Assembly: GCA_037176725.1 (NCBI GenBank)
Contig: JAZBRS010000060.1
Location: 59,548,001 to 59,612,000 of the forward strand
From: Posidonia oceanica
Taxonomy: Eukaryota > Streptophyta > Magnoliopsida > Alismatales > Posidoniaceae
Reading direction: 5' to 3'
DNA length: 64,000 nucleotides
The translations under genes and the position numbers were made by a program. The notes under the pieces are model-generated. The model was given only the letters and a program-made list of their open reading frames with translations, made no database searches and was not told the origin of the DNA. This document shows, in pieces, positions 10,999-21,700 of the stretch (positions within the stretch are counted from its first letter, which is position 1; every line of letters begins with the position of its first letter).

Positions 10999-11007
10999 TT
11001 TATATAG
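10999..11007 (+). promoter_or_regulatory. Candidate TATA box of LTR C
   Basis: TTTATATAG about 2.99 kb into the LTR. Equivalent positions carry CTTATATAG in J (51027-51035, minus strand) and AATTATATGG in F (near 32243-32252). LTRs D and H lack it. If used, U3 would be about 3 kb. Inference from motif and position only. Confidence 0.3.
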
Positions 11008-12125
11008 TTTAGATGTAAACATTGCATGTTTAGCTTAAGTTCTTTAATTTTTGCATTTTAGTCCTTCTGTCATTTATTATGCTTAGTTTTAAATTAAATA
11101 CCATGCTAAATTGCTGTTTTTATTTATATTTTTCAGTATTTGCCTTTCAGTCCTGTCACTGTGCGTTTCAGTTATAATATTTTGTAGTTTAGCCCCTCTG
11201 CTTTTGATTTTTGCATGTAGGTCCTGTCTTAAATCAGTCATTTTATTTGCATGCATTTTACCATACTGTATTGCATTCTAGGTCCCTGCATGTTTCTGTT
11301 TTTGCATTTAGGTCCAATGCACTGTAGTAACTTAGGTTCTGATTTTAATTTTTGGTTGATGCATTGCACTTTTGCCCCTCTGCTTTCTCATTTTTGCACT
11401 TAGGTCCATTTTAAATGGACAGTAACCCTTTTGCATGCATATTAGCTTATTGCATTGCATTTCCAACCTTGCATTTTCAAAAATTGCATTTCAGTCCATG
11501 GTCAGTGATTTCAGAGCATATTTTGCATATAAAATTGCATATTTGACCCCTGCATGATTTGAAAATCACACATAGAGCCTTGCATCTTTCAAAAACCATG
11601 TAAAAAGACTGTTTTGCCCCTAAGTTGCATTTTAACTCCTACGCTTGCAAAAATTGCATGTAGGCCCTCCACTTGCATTCCCGGACTCCCCAGAACCCCT
11701 GTTTTCTGGAAAATTTGCATTTTAGCCCCTTTCTTTCTTCAAAATGCTTTTAAATTCCTGTTCTTTCCAAATTGCTTTTCCTTGTCTTTTCTTGCTTTTG
11801 CATGCATTCAGCATCCATCTAGTCTTGCATTTAAGCGTCCCCCTTGCATACACTAGGCACTTTTAACTCTCCTTCACTTGGGAGGACCTTTTGCACATCC
11901 CTAGGGCCTCCTGAACACTTAGATCTGTTCTTCTCCCCTGTTCTGGCCCCTCTGCTCCGAAGCTGCGATATCTTTCAATCCGACCGTTGGATCTCCTCAA
12001 GTAAGCTGCCCAGGCGACCGCAGCGAAGCGCTCTTCAGCATGGACCAAGCAGATCTCCGATCAGACTCCCGGATCTCCAGGTATGTCCTCCTGAACCCCT
12101 GCACCGCATTCATTTGCATGCCATT

Positions 12126-12870
12126 TGCATCGTTTTGCGTGCCCTTTAGTTTTCTCGCCTCGTTTTGCGTGTAGTCTTGTTTTCTTGCACCGTTTTGCGT
12201 GCCGCTTCTTTGTCTTGCACCGTTTTGCGTGCCCTTCAGTTTTCTCGCCTCGTTTTGCGTGCTTTCAAGTTTTCTCGCTTCGTTTTGCGTGCCGCTTCTT
12301 TGTCTTGCACCGTTTTGCGTGCTTTCAAGTTTTCTCGCTTCGTTTTACGTGCCGCTTCTTTGTCTTGCACCGTTTTGCGTGCCCTTTAGTTTTTTCACTT
12401 CGTTTTGCGTGCCGCTTCTTTGTCTCGCACCGTTTTGCGTGCCCTTTAGTTTTCTCGCCTCGTTTTGCATGTAGTCTTGTTTTCTAGCCCCGTTTTGCGT
12501 GCCGCTTCTTTGTCTTGCACCGTTTTGCGTGCCCTTTAGTTTCCTCGCACCGATTTGCGTGCCCTTTAGTTTTCTCGCTCCGTTTTGCGTGCTTTCAAGT
12601 TTCCTCGCTCCGTTTTGCGTGCCGCTTCTTTGTCTTGCCTCGTGTTGCGTGCAGTCTTGTTTTCTCGCACCGTTTTGCGTGCCCTTTCGTTTTCTCGTCT
12701 CGTCTTGCGTGCCCTTGTTTCTCTTGCCCGGTTTCGCGCCCTTCTTTCGTTTTCCGCACCGTTTTGCGTCCTTGTTCCATTCCTTGCGTCATTTTGCATG
12801 TCGACCTTGTTTTTTTGCATCTTTTCGCATTCTTGCTTTGTTTCTCGCACCGCCTTGCGCACTTTACGCT
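12126..12870 (+). repeat. 30-bp LTR minisatellite, expanded in LTR C
   Basis: About 24 tandem units of the form CGTTTTGCGTGCCGCTTCTT + TGTCTTGCAC with variants. The 30-bp period is a multiple of three, which keeps frames open on both strands and explains the apparent Cys/Phe-rich proteins. Other LTR copies hold only about 6-9 units. Confidence 0.85.
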
Positions 12871-13576
12871 GTTTCCTCTTACATGTCGCTTGCATTGCCT
12901 GTTTTCCCCGCTGTTTTGTTTTATCGCCCGCATTTGCATATAGGGCGGTGATGCTTACTGTCCGGAGTTCTCACGAGCCAGGTTTCGCCCGGTTCGGAAC
13001 ACAGACAGCATTGCTGAGCGCTTAGATTGCACGTTTACTTCCTTGCATCGTCTTTCATCACTTAGAGCACACCTTTGAGCATTTAGATAGGCATTCATTG
13101 GCACTTAGGCATTCAAAGTCTGCATTTCCCTGCATATGCGAGCGTAAGCCTAGAAAGACCGATTCTCGGGCGTGTCGGGGGTGCCTAACACCTTCCCCGC
13201 GCGTAACAGGAGTCCTTACCCTCTCTTGGCCCGCAATGACCATATTGCCCTTGTCCTAGGCACGAGTCACATCATTTGCATTCATTTGCATCTCATTTCT
13301 TTTGCATTGCCCTGCATTGCATCTTTTGCTTGGTTTTGCGCGATTATTCACGCATTTCCCCAGTTTTCCTCGTCTTCCGATTTAATAGACTTGGTGGCGA
13401 CTCCGATTTTGTCTTATCTTCTTCTTTTCTTTCCCTTTTTCCCTCTTTTAAATGTTTTCAAGTTAGGCCTTCCTTCTTGGACATAGCCGCTTATAGTGAG
13501 CCTGATTCCGATCGGTGCACGCGAGCTTTAGCATCGTGCATGGACGATCCGAACACTGGGATTACTACACAAAACG

Positions 13577-13690
13577 AGGCAAAAAACAAGAAAGCGCGCA
13601 AAACGGTGCAAAAGGACAAGGCAGGCACGCAAAACGGTGCCAAAACGAGAGCGGGCACGCAAAACGGTGCCAAAACAGCGTGATAAAACC
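13577..13690 (-). repeat. 30-bp LTR minisatellite, remnant in LTR D
   Basis: Three to four units containing GCAAAACGGTGCCAAAACG, the reverse complement of the 12.1-12.9 kb repeat. Cut on its left side by the end of LTR C. Confidence 0.7.
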
Positions 13691-15422
13691 TTGGAAAGCT
13701 GTGCGAATGCTAAATGCAAAGAAGAGATCAGAAGATGCCAAAGAGGAGCAAAACAATGTGTGTGTAAGAACAGACGTTGTTTAGGACCACCCAGGGTAGG
13801 TGTGAAGACCTCCGGAGGGGAGGGTGAGCAAACGGAGGGATTACCACCTCTTTGCGACTGTTTCCCGCTAAACCATTCCACGGTGTGTCTCGCACGCTGT
13901 CCAAAGCTCGCGATGCGATCGGATCGTGGAAAAGGGGGAAGAAAGTCACATTAAGTGGCAAATCCAGGGTAAACACAACGCAAAACACTCAGGAATACAC
14001 GAAACGGGGATTGGAATTTACGAGCAGAAAGGGGAGGCCCTATTCTACATGCTCAAAGAGACAGAAAGCGAAAACAAGGAAAACTGTGCAGATGGCATGC
14101 AAATGCAATGTAGGGGTTCAGGAGGACATACCTGGAGATCTGGGAGCCTGATCTGAAATCTATCTGGTCCATGCTGAAGAGCGCTTTGCTGCGGTCGCCT
14201 GGGCAGCTCACTTGAGAAGATCCAACGGCCGGATTGGAAGATATCGCAGCTTCAAGGCAGAAGGGCCAGAACAGGGGAGAAGAACAGATCTAGGTGTTCA
14301 GGAGGTCCTAAGGGTGTGCAAAAGGTCCTCCCAAGTGAAAGGGAGCTAAAAGTGCTTGGTGTGTGCGGAAGGATGCTAAAATGCAAGACTAGGTGGATGC
14401 AGAATGCATGCGAAAGTAGGAAAAAACAAGGGGAAAAGAACTTGGAAAAAGACAGGAGTTAAAAAGCATTTTGAAAAAGAAAGGGGCTAAAATGCAAATT
14501 TTCACAGAAAAGAGGGGTCCACAGGAAAGGATTTTGAAAACAGGGGAGGACAGGGGTCCATTTTGCAAAAAAAAAACTAGGCTCAGAAAGCTGTTTTGAA
14601 AAGAGGGTATGCTTTGAAAGAGGTTTTGAAAGCAGAAAGGGATCAGAAAGCAATTTTAAGAAAACTGGGGTCTAAGATGCAAATTTTCCAGAAAACAAGG
14701 TTCTGGGGAGTCTGGGAATACTAGTGGAGGGTCTATATGCAATTTGGTAAGCATAGGAGCTAGGATGCAACCTAGGGGCAAAATGGTCTTTTCACATGAT
14801 TTTTTAAAAGATGCAAGGACCTATGTGTATTTTGAAATTATGCAGGGGCAAAAATGCAATTTAATATGGAAAACATGCTCTGAAATCACTGACCATGGAC
14901 TGATGTGTGATTTTTGGAAAAAACAGCGTCAGAAATGCAATACAATAAGCCAAAATACATGCATAATAGCCACTGTCCATTTAAAATGGACCTAAGTGCA
15001 AATATGAAAAAACGGAGGGAAGGAAATGCAATGCAGTATGCAAAATAAGAAAATAAAAGCTAAGTTCCTACAGTGCATGGACCTATATGCAAAATCAGAA
15101 ACATGCATGGACCTAGAATGCAATGCAGTATGGTAAAATGTAAGCAAATAAATGAACTGATTTACTACAGGACCTATATGCAAAAATTGAAAACAGAGGG
15201 ACTAAACCACAAAATATTACAACTGAAGCACATAGTAACAGGACTGAAAAGCGAATACTGAAAAACATAAATATAAACAGCAATTTAGCATGGTTTTAAA
15301 TTAAAAACAAAGCAGATTAAATGAAATAAGGACTGAAACGCAAAATAAAGAAAACTCAAGCCAGATATGCAATATTCACCAGAAAACTTTAGCCAGAGAA
15401 AAATAAAGGAACAGTGAAAGCT

Positions 15423-15473
15423 CCGGCGCCATGGGCACTGTAGCAGCAAGCTGCCAGCGCCCATGAACGCCGG
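15423..15473 (-). other. LTR stem-loop, copy D
   Basis: Arms 15423-15440 (CCGGCGCCATGGGCACTG) and 15455-15473 (CAGCGCCCATGAACGCCGG) are complementary over nearly their full length; the loop contains TAGCAGCAAGCTGC. Confidence 0.7.
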
Positions 15474-18400
15474 CACAGGGGGCTTGGAGACGCGCAGACC
15501 GGCGGGGGAGCAGCTCCTGGCGCTGACGGAGGTCGGACGGTGCTCGGCGGAGGTCGGCGTGGACCGGAGCGAGCTGGAGCGGTCGTCGGAGGTCTGCAGA
15601 GCTTCAGAAACTTCGTCCGGCCGATCGACGCGGCGACGCTGCGTTCTAAGGGCCGGAGAAGGTTCCTGAGACCTGTGCGGACCCGAGGCATCCACCAGAG
15701 CTGCGTTCCACTGGCCAGAGCGACGGGACGACCGGAGAAGACGGTCTGACCGGAGCTTGACTCGGAGCAGGAAGACCGGAAATCCTAATCTATAGGCTGG
15801 AGAAGCAAGAGGGAAGGAAGAGGAAGCTAAGGGAAGCAAAATGTACCTGAGTCCGCGTCTGAGATGTCCTCCCGACGTCAGTGGTTCTAGAAGTGGCCGG
15901 CGGCGTTTGTCCAGTCGCTACGGGTGCTGTCGGCTGCTCGCGAGGGATGGAGTGGCTTCAGAACGTTCCTCCGGAGCTTCCTGATTGACCGGACGCAAGC
16001 TTCGCAGCTTAGGTGGTGATTCGGCCGATTTGGGTTCACAGGTGACAACCGGAGGCCGGGGGGGTGTCTGCTGCTCGTCGTCTCGGATGGAGCCTTCCGG
16101 GAGATTGCTGGAGGTTCGGGGAGTGATTCTGGGTGATTGGATTGCTGTTCTGGAGGCTGTGGAGAGGATTTGGGGGTTGATCGGATTTCTGGTCAGTGGT
16201 TGATGCAGGTGTTTGTAGTGGAGTTCTCGGTCTGTGGGGGATGGCCGGGCTGGAAGTTAGGTGTTTTAGGAAGGTGGAGGTCTGGTGATTATCTGGATGA
16301 AGTTTGGAAGGAAGTTGCGGGCTGGAGTGAAGGGAATTGTGAAGTGAGCTGGTGTTGGGTTGCAGGTGGAGAATCAGGGGATCATGAAGTGATTTGGGTG
16401 GTGGAATGGCCGTGAAGTGGTGAAGTGATATTGCAGGGTTGCTGGGTGAGTTTGGGGGGGACAATTGAGAGAAGTTTGAAGGCTTGGAGTGGTGTTGGAT
16501 TGCTGGAAAAAGAAGAGGATGGTTGGCTGCGGAATTCAGAAGGAAAAGGTGAAGAATCTGGGTGGGGAAGGCTCTGGAATGGAGGGCTCTCTCCGGGATG
16601 CCAAGGAGGACTCTCAGGTACCCTCTTCTGCTCTTTCTTCTCTCTGGAATTGGAAGGGTGAAGAGGAGAAGGAGGAGGGTCGTTTCAGGTGGAGGGAATG
16701 TTCTGGAATTGCTCTCTGGTTTGCTCTCCACTCTCTGGTTTGCTGGTGGTCTCTCGTTGCTTGCTAACTCACTGATGGTTACTGATGGAGTTGAAAGAAT
16801 GAACGGGAGGCTTTTTATCCGGAGGAGGCTGGCTGCTGGCGCGCTGGCTATTTTTGAAATCCACCGGCGGCACTGCAGCAGAAGCGACGGGCGTCGGCGA
16901 GGCGACCGACATTCAATGCCTCCGGAAAAGAAGCTGAGATAGAAGAGAAGCGGCGAGCTGCTGTAGACTGAAATGATGGAGGACTCAAATTCGAATGGAG
17001 GAGGGAACCCTGTCGTAGCGAGCTCGCGGGTGAAACGGTGGGAAAGGAAAAAACACAGAGGAAGATTTGAGGAAGAAGAAGGGTGGAGAAGGAAGGAGCG
17101 GTTCGAGCTGTGGGCCGAAGGAAGAAAATGAAAAAATAAAAAGAAGACACGGGCCAAAGGGCCCAGTAAAGAAAAGAAAGAAAGAAAAAGAGAAGTAAGG
17201 TAGAATGAGAGGGTAGAATGGGGAAATAAAATTAGGTAAAAATAAACTAAAAATAAACAAAAATACTGGAGAGGTTGTGCTGTAGATTAGGATTTCAATT
17301 AGAATTTTTAATGGTCATTTTGAGTTGATTAATGTGCTTTGGGCTTAATTAGGGTTTTAGGGTTTTGGTTTTTCTTTTAGTTAGTTTTTTACTTGATTAA
17401 ATGTTTGTTAAACCTTTTTTTAAATTGTTTTAAAAATTGTATATCCCTTGTTGGACACTTAGGATATTAATTAGGATTTTTTTAGGATTTAATTTCGTAT
17501 TAATCAAGGTTGGTTTTAGGTTTTTAAGTTTTAGTCTTCTTAGGGTTTCTTCCTTCTTAAGTCTTTTAAGTTATGTTTTGATTTTTATTTATTGATTTTT
17601 CTTGAAGTTTTTGGTTGGGTTTTTCTGGTTTGATAGGGTGTTTTTTAAGTCTTTCAGATGTGTTTTTCTTTTCTTTTTTAATTAAGTTTTTAACTTGTTT
17701 TTCTTATGTTTATTAGGTTAAGTCTTTTGCCTTCTTTAATTACTTGTTTTAGTGTTTGATTTTTAATTCTCCTTTTTAGGGTTTGTCTTTTAGTTCTTCT
17801 GATGGGGTTTTTATTTTTGGTGGGTTTCAATTTTATTTTAGCTTTTTTCTTGATTTTTCAGTGTTTTCTTTTGATTTGTTTTGCATTTTTTAGCTTACAT
17901 GTTTGGGTTTCCTTTTAGCTTGATTTAGTTAAGTTTAGGTTTTTAATTGCTTCCTTATTGTTTTTTAGTTGTTTTTCTTAGAGTTCTGAATTGTTTCTTT
18001 TATGTTTTGAGGTTTTACAGATTTTTATGGGTTTTTGTGGATTTTTGCAAAAGAGAGAAAAGGAAAAGAGAAGGAGGAAAGAAATGGAGAAAAGAGGGAG
18101 ATAAGAGGAAAAGAGATAGGTTGGAGGAAAACGATTTTTTTTAAAATCCAGAAAAAGTGTTAAAAATAAAGTAAAAATAGGGATAAGATAGAGGAAGGAT
18201 AGAAGCACAGAGGGGGCCCACAGCCAGACCAGAAAAAGGATAAGAAAGGGATGAAAAGAGAGATGATAATCAGGAGAGAGAGAGGAGAGAGAAAATGATA
18301 ATCCCGGAGAGAGAAAAGGATAATTTGGGTGAAAGAGGGTCTTAATGGTCTTGGAATGGGGTGAGAATTGGTGAGTGGGTAGTCTAGGGTTTGAAGTGTT

Positions 18401-18736
18401 GGTTCTAAAGTTTTGGTTTGATTCTAAGGAGGTTTTGGAGGGATTTCAAGGTGTAGAAAAAGGGTAGTTTCACCTAGGTTTTCTATGGTTTTTGGGAATG
18501 GGTTAGGTTTGGAAATTTCTAGGTTTTTGGGTAGGCTTGTTGGGTGGATAGTGGTGGATTTTCCTATGGATTTTGGTTAGGTTTTGAGGTTGGGAAGGGG
18601 GGTAAAGGTTTAGGTCAAAACAGGCTGATTTTGAAGGGTAGAGAGGAGGATTAGGGTTAGGGTTTGGTTGGGGTTTGATCCAGCAATCACCAAGAGGCCT
18701 CCAAGGGTCCGGGCCTGCCAAGATGGGGTGTCAACA

Positions 18737-21700
18737 ATAAGTCCGTAACCTATCCTTCCCGTCGATAAGACCGAAACTAATTACTTTACTTATCCTTTGC
18801 GGTTGATAGGTTCGAAACATATCCATCCCGTCGAAAAGTCAGAAACTTATAACTTTTCATTCGTTTGCGGTCGATAGCTCCGAAACCTATCCATCTGGTC
18901 GATATGTTCAAAACTTATCAATTTTCTTTTTCTTTACATAAATAGGTCCAAAACTTATCCTTCCGGTCGATAAGTCTGAAACTTATCACTTTTCTTTTCC
19001 TTTGCGGTTGATAGGCCCGAAACCTATCCTTCCGGTCGATAAGTGCGAAACTTATCACTTTTCGTTTCCCTTGCGGTCGATAGGTCTGATACCTATCCTT
19101 TCGGTCTTTAAGTCCGAAACTAATCACTTTTCATTACCTTTCTGGTCGATTGGTCCAAAGCCTATACTTCCAGTCGATAAGTCCAAAACTTATCACTTTT
19201 CTTTCCTTTGCGATCGATAGGTCCGAAACCTAACCTTCCAGTCGATAAGTCCAAAACTTATCACGAGCCTTCCCCTTTGCTGTCGATATGTCCGAAACCT
19301 ATCCACCTAGTCGATAACTCCGAAACTTATCACTTTTCTTTTCCTGTGCGGTCGATAGATCCGAAGCCTAACCTTCCAGTCGATAAGTCTGAAACATATC
19401 ACTTTTCATTTCCATTGCGGTCGATAGGTCCAAAACCTATCCTTCCAGTCGATAAGACCGACACTTATCACTACTCAATTCCATTGCAGTCGATATGTCC
19501 GAAACCTATCCTTCCAGTCCATAAGTCCGAAACTTATCACTTTACTTTTCCTTTGCTGTCGATAAGTCCGAAACCTATCCTTCCGGTCGATGTGTCCGAA
19601 ACTTATCACTTTTCTTTTCCTTTGCGGTCGATACGTCCGAAACCTATCCTCTCGGTCAATAAGTCCTAAACTTATCAATTTTTATTTCCTTTGCCTTCGA
19701 TAGGCCCGAAACCTATCCGTCCGGTCGATATGTCTGAAACTTATCACTTTTCATTTCCTTTGCGGTTGATAGGTCCGAAACCTATCCTTCTGGTCGATAA
19801 GTTCGAAACATATCACTTTTCTTTTCCTTCGCGGTCGATAGGTCTGAATCCTATCCTTCCGGTCGATAAGTCCAAACATATCACAATTCTTTTCTTTTGC
19901 GGTCGATAGGACCGAAACCTATCAATCCGGTCGATAAGTCCAAAACTTATCACTTTCCTTTTCCATTGCTGTCGATAGGCCCGAAACCTATCCTTTCGGT
20001 CGATAAGTCTGAAACATATCACTTTTCTTTTCCTTTGCAGTCGATCGGTCCGAAACCTATCCTCCCGATCGATAAGTCCTAAACATATCACTTTTCATTT
20101 CCTTTGCGTTCTATAGGCCTGAAACCAATCCTTTCGGTCGCTAAGTCTAAAACTTATCACTTTTCATTTCCTTTGCGGTCAATAGGTTCGAAAGTAATCC
20201 TTTCGGTCGACAAGTCTGAAACTTATCACTTTTCTTTTCCGTCACGGTCGATAGGATGGAAACCTATCCATCGGGTCGATAAGTCTGAAACTTATCACTT
20301 TGCTTTTCCTTTGCGGTCGATAGGTCCGAAACCTATCCATCAGGTCGATAAGACCGAAACTTATCACTTTTCTTTTCCTTTGCGGTTGATAGGTCCGAAA
20401 CCTATCCTTCCGGTCGATAAGTCTGAAACATATCACTTTTATTTTCCTTTGCGGTCGATAGGTCCGAAACCTATCCCCCCAGTCGATAAGTCCGAAACTT
20501 ATCAGTTTTCATTTCCGTTGCGGTCGATAGGTCCAAAACCTATCCTTGCAGTCGATAAGTCCGAAACTTATCACTATTCAATTCCTTCGCGGTCGATACG
20601 TCCGAAACCTATCCTTCCTGTCCATAAGTCCGAAACTTATCACTTTACTTTTCCTTTGCTGTCGATAAGTCCGAAACCTATCCTTCCGGTCGATATGTCC
20701 GAAACTTATCACTTTTCTTTTCCTTTGCGGTCGATAGGTCCGAAACCTATCCTCTCGATCAATAAGTCCTGAACTTATCAATTTTCATTTCCTTTGCCTT
20801 CGATAGGCCCGAAACCTATCCGTCCGGTCGATATGTCTGAAACTTATCACTTTTCATTTCCTTTGCGGTAGATAGGTCCGAAACCTATCCTTCTGGTCGA
20901 TAAGTCCGAAACGTATCACTTTTCTTTTCCTTCGCGGTCGACAGGTCCGAATCCTATCCTTCCGGTCGATAAGTCCAAACATATCACAATTCTTTTCTTT
21001 TGCGGTCGATAGGACCGAAACCTATCAATCTGGTCGATAAGTCCGAAACTTATCACTTTCCTTTTCCATTGCTGTCGATAGGTCCGAAACCTATCCTTTC
21101 GGTCGATAAGTCTGAAACTTATCACTTTTCTTTTCCTTTGCAGTCGATCGGTCCGAAACCTATCCTCCCGATCGATAAGTCCTAAACATATCACTTTTCA
21201 TTTCCTTTGCGTTCTATAGGCCTGAAACCTATCCTTTCGGTCGCTAAGTCTAAAACTTATCACATTTCATTTCCTTTGCGGTCAATAGGTTCAAAACTAA
21301 TCCTTTCGGTCGACAAGTCCGAAACTTATCACTTTTCTTTTCCGTCGCGGTCGATAGGACGGAAACCTATCCATCGGGTCGATAAGTCCGAAGCTTATCA
21401 CTTTGCTTTTCCTTTGCGGTCGATAGGTCCGAAACCTATCCATCCGGTCGATAAGACCGAAACTTATCACGTTTCATTTCCTTTCCTGTCGATAGGTCCG
21501 AAACCTATTCTTCCGGTCGATATGTCTGAAACTTATCACTTTTATTTTCCATTGCGGTCGATAGGTCCAAAACCTATCCTCCTAGTCGATAAGTGCGAAA
21601 CTTATCACTTTTCATTTCCGTTGAGGTCGATGGGTCCAAAACCTATCCTTCCAGTCGATAAGTCCAAAACCTATCAGTATAGAATTCCTTCGTGGTCGAT

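Larger units (their letters stand above)
8015..13569 (+). mobile_element. LTR C, 3' LTR of the plus-strand element B
   Basis: Starts with TGTTGACACC right after the polypurine tract and probably ends at GGGATTACTACA (13569); the solo LTR ends similarly (GGGACTGCTACA). Length about 5,555 bp. Order: CT-rich block, AT-rich block (about 8700-9500), GGGCT/AGCCC box pair (9578-9595), GC-rich block to about 10980, hairpin 10922-10972, TATA-like site near 11000, a stretch rich in TTGCATTTAGGTCC-like motifs, donor-like CAG|GTATGT at 12080/12081, an expanded 30-bp minisatellite, and the conserved block 13145-13215 (GGGGGTGCCTAACACCTTCC). It lacks a block of about 400 bp present in the other LTRs before the minisatellite, and has about 40 extra bases just before its end. 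It is the most divergent LTR in the window. Confidence 0.85.
13570..18736 (-). mobile_element. LTR D, minus-strand LTR split by insertion of element B/C
   Basis: Begins on the minus strand at 18736 with TGTTGACACC, abutting satellite at 18737. It runs leftward in the standard LTR order (GGGCC box pair 17150-17167, stem-loop 15423-15473, donor CAG|GTATGT at 14132/14131, 30-bp minisatellite 13577-13690) and stops abruptly at 13570 inside the minisatellite, where the 3' end of LTR C begins. By comparison with LTR J it lacks its last roughly 658 bp, which should lie to the left of the inserted element, outside the window. Its sequence is especially close to the solo LTR H, including absence of the TATA-like site. 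A long frame at 16036-17157 (minus) is Pro/Ser-rich; its equivalent in LTR F is in a different frame, so I do not call it a gene. Confidence 0.85.

Noticed and set aside
12126..12870. CRISPR-like array or Cys/Phe-rich repetitive protein
   Set aside because: Direct 30-bp tandem repeats without unique spacers, inside an LTR of a eukaryotic element, with all three frames open because of the repeat length.
16036..17157. 373-codon Pro/Ser/His-rich frame in LTR D and a 280-codon counterpart in LTR H (41748-42590)
   Set aside because: The aligned region of LTR F is open in a different frame, and LTR C and J do not keep it. GC-rich, CT-skewed sequence favours chance frames.
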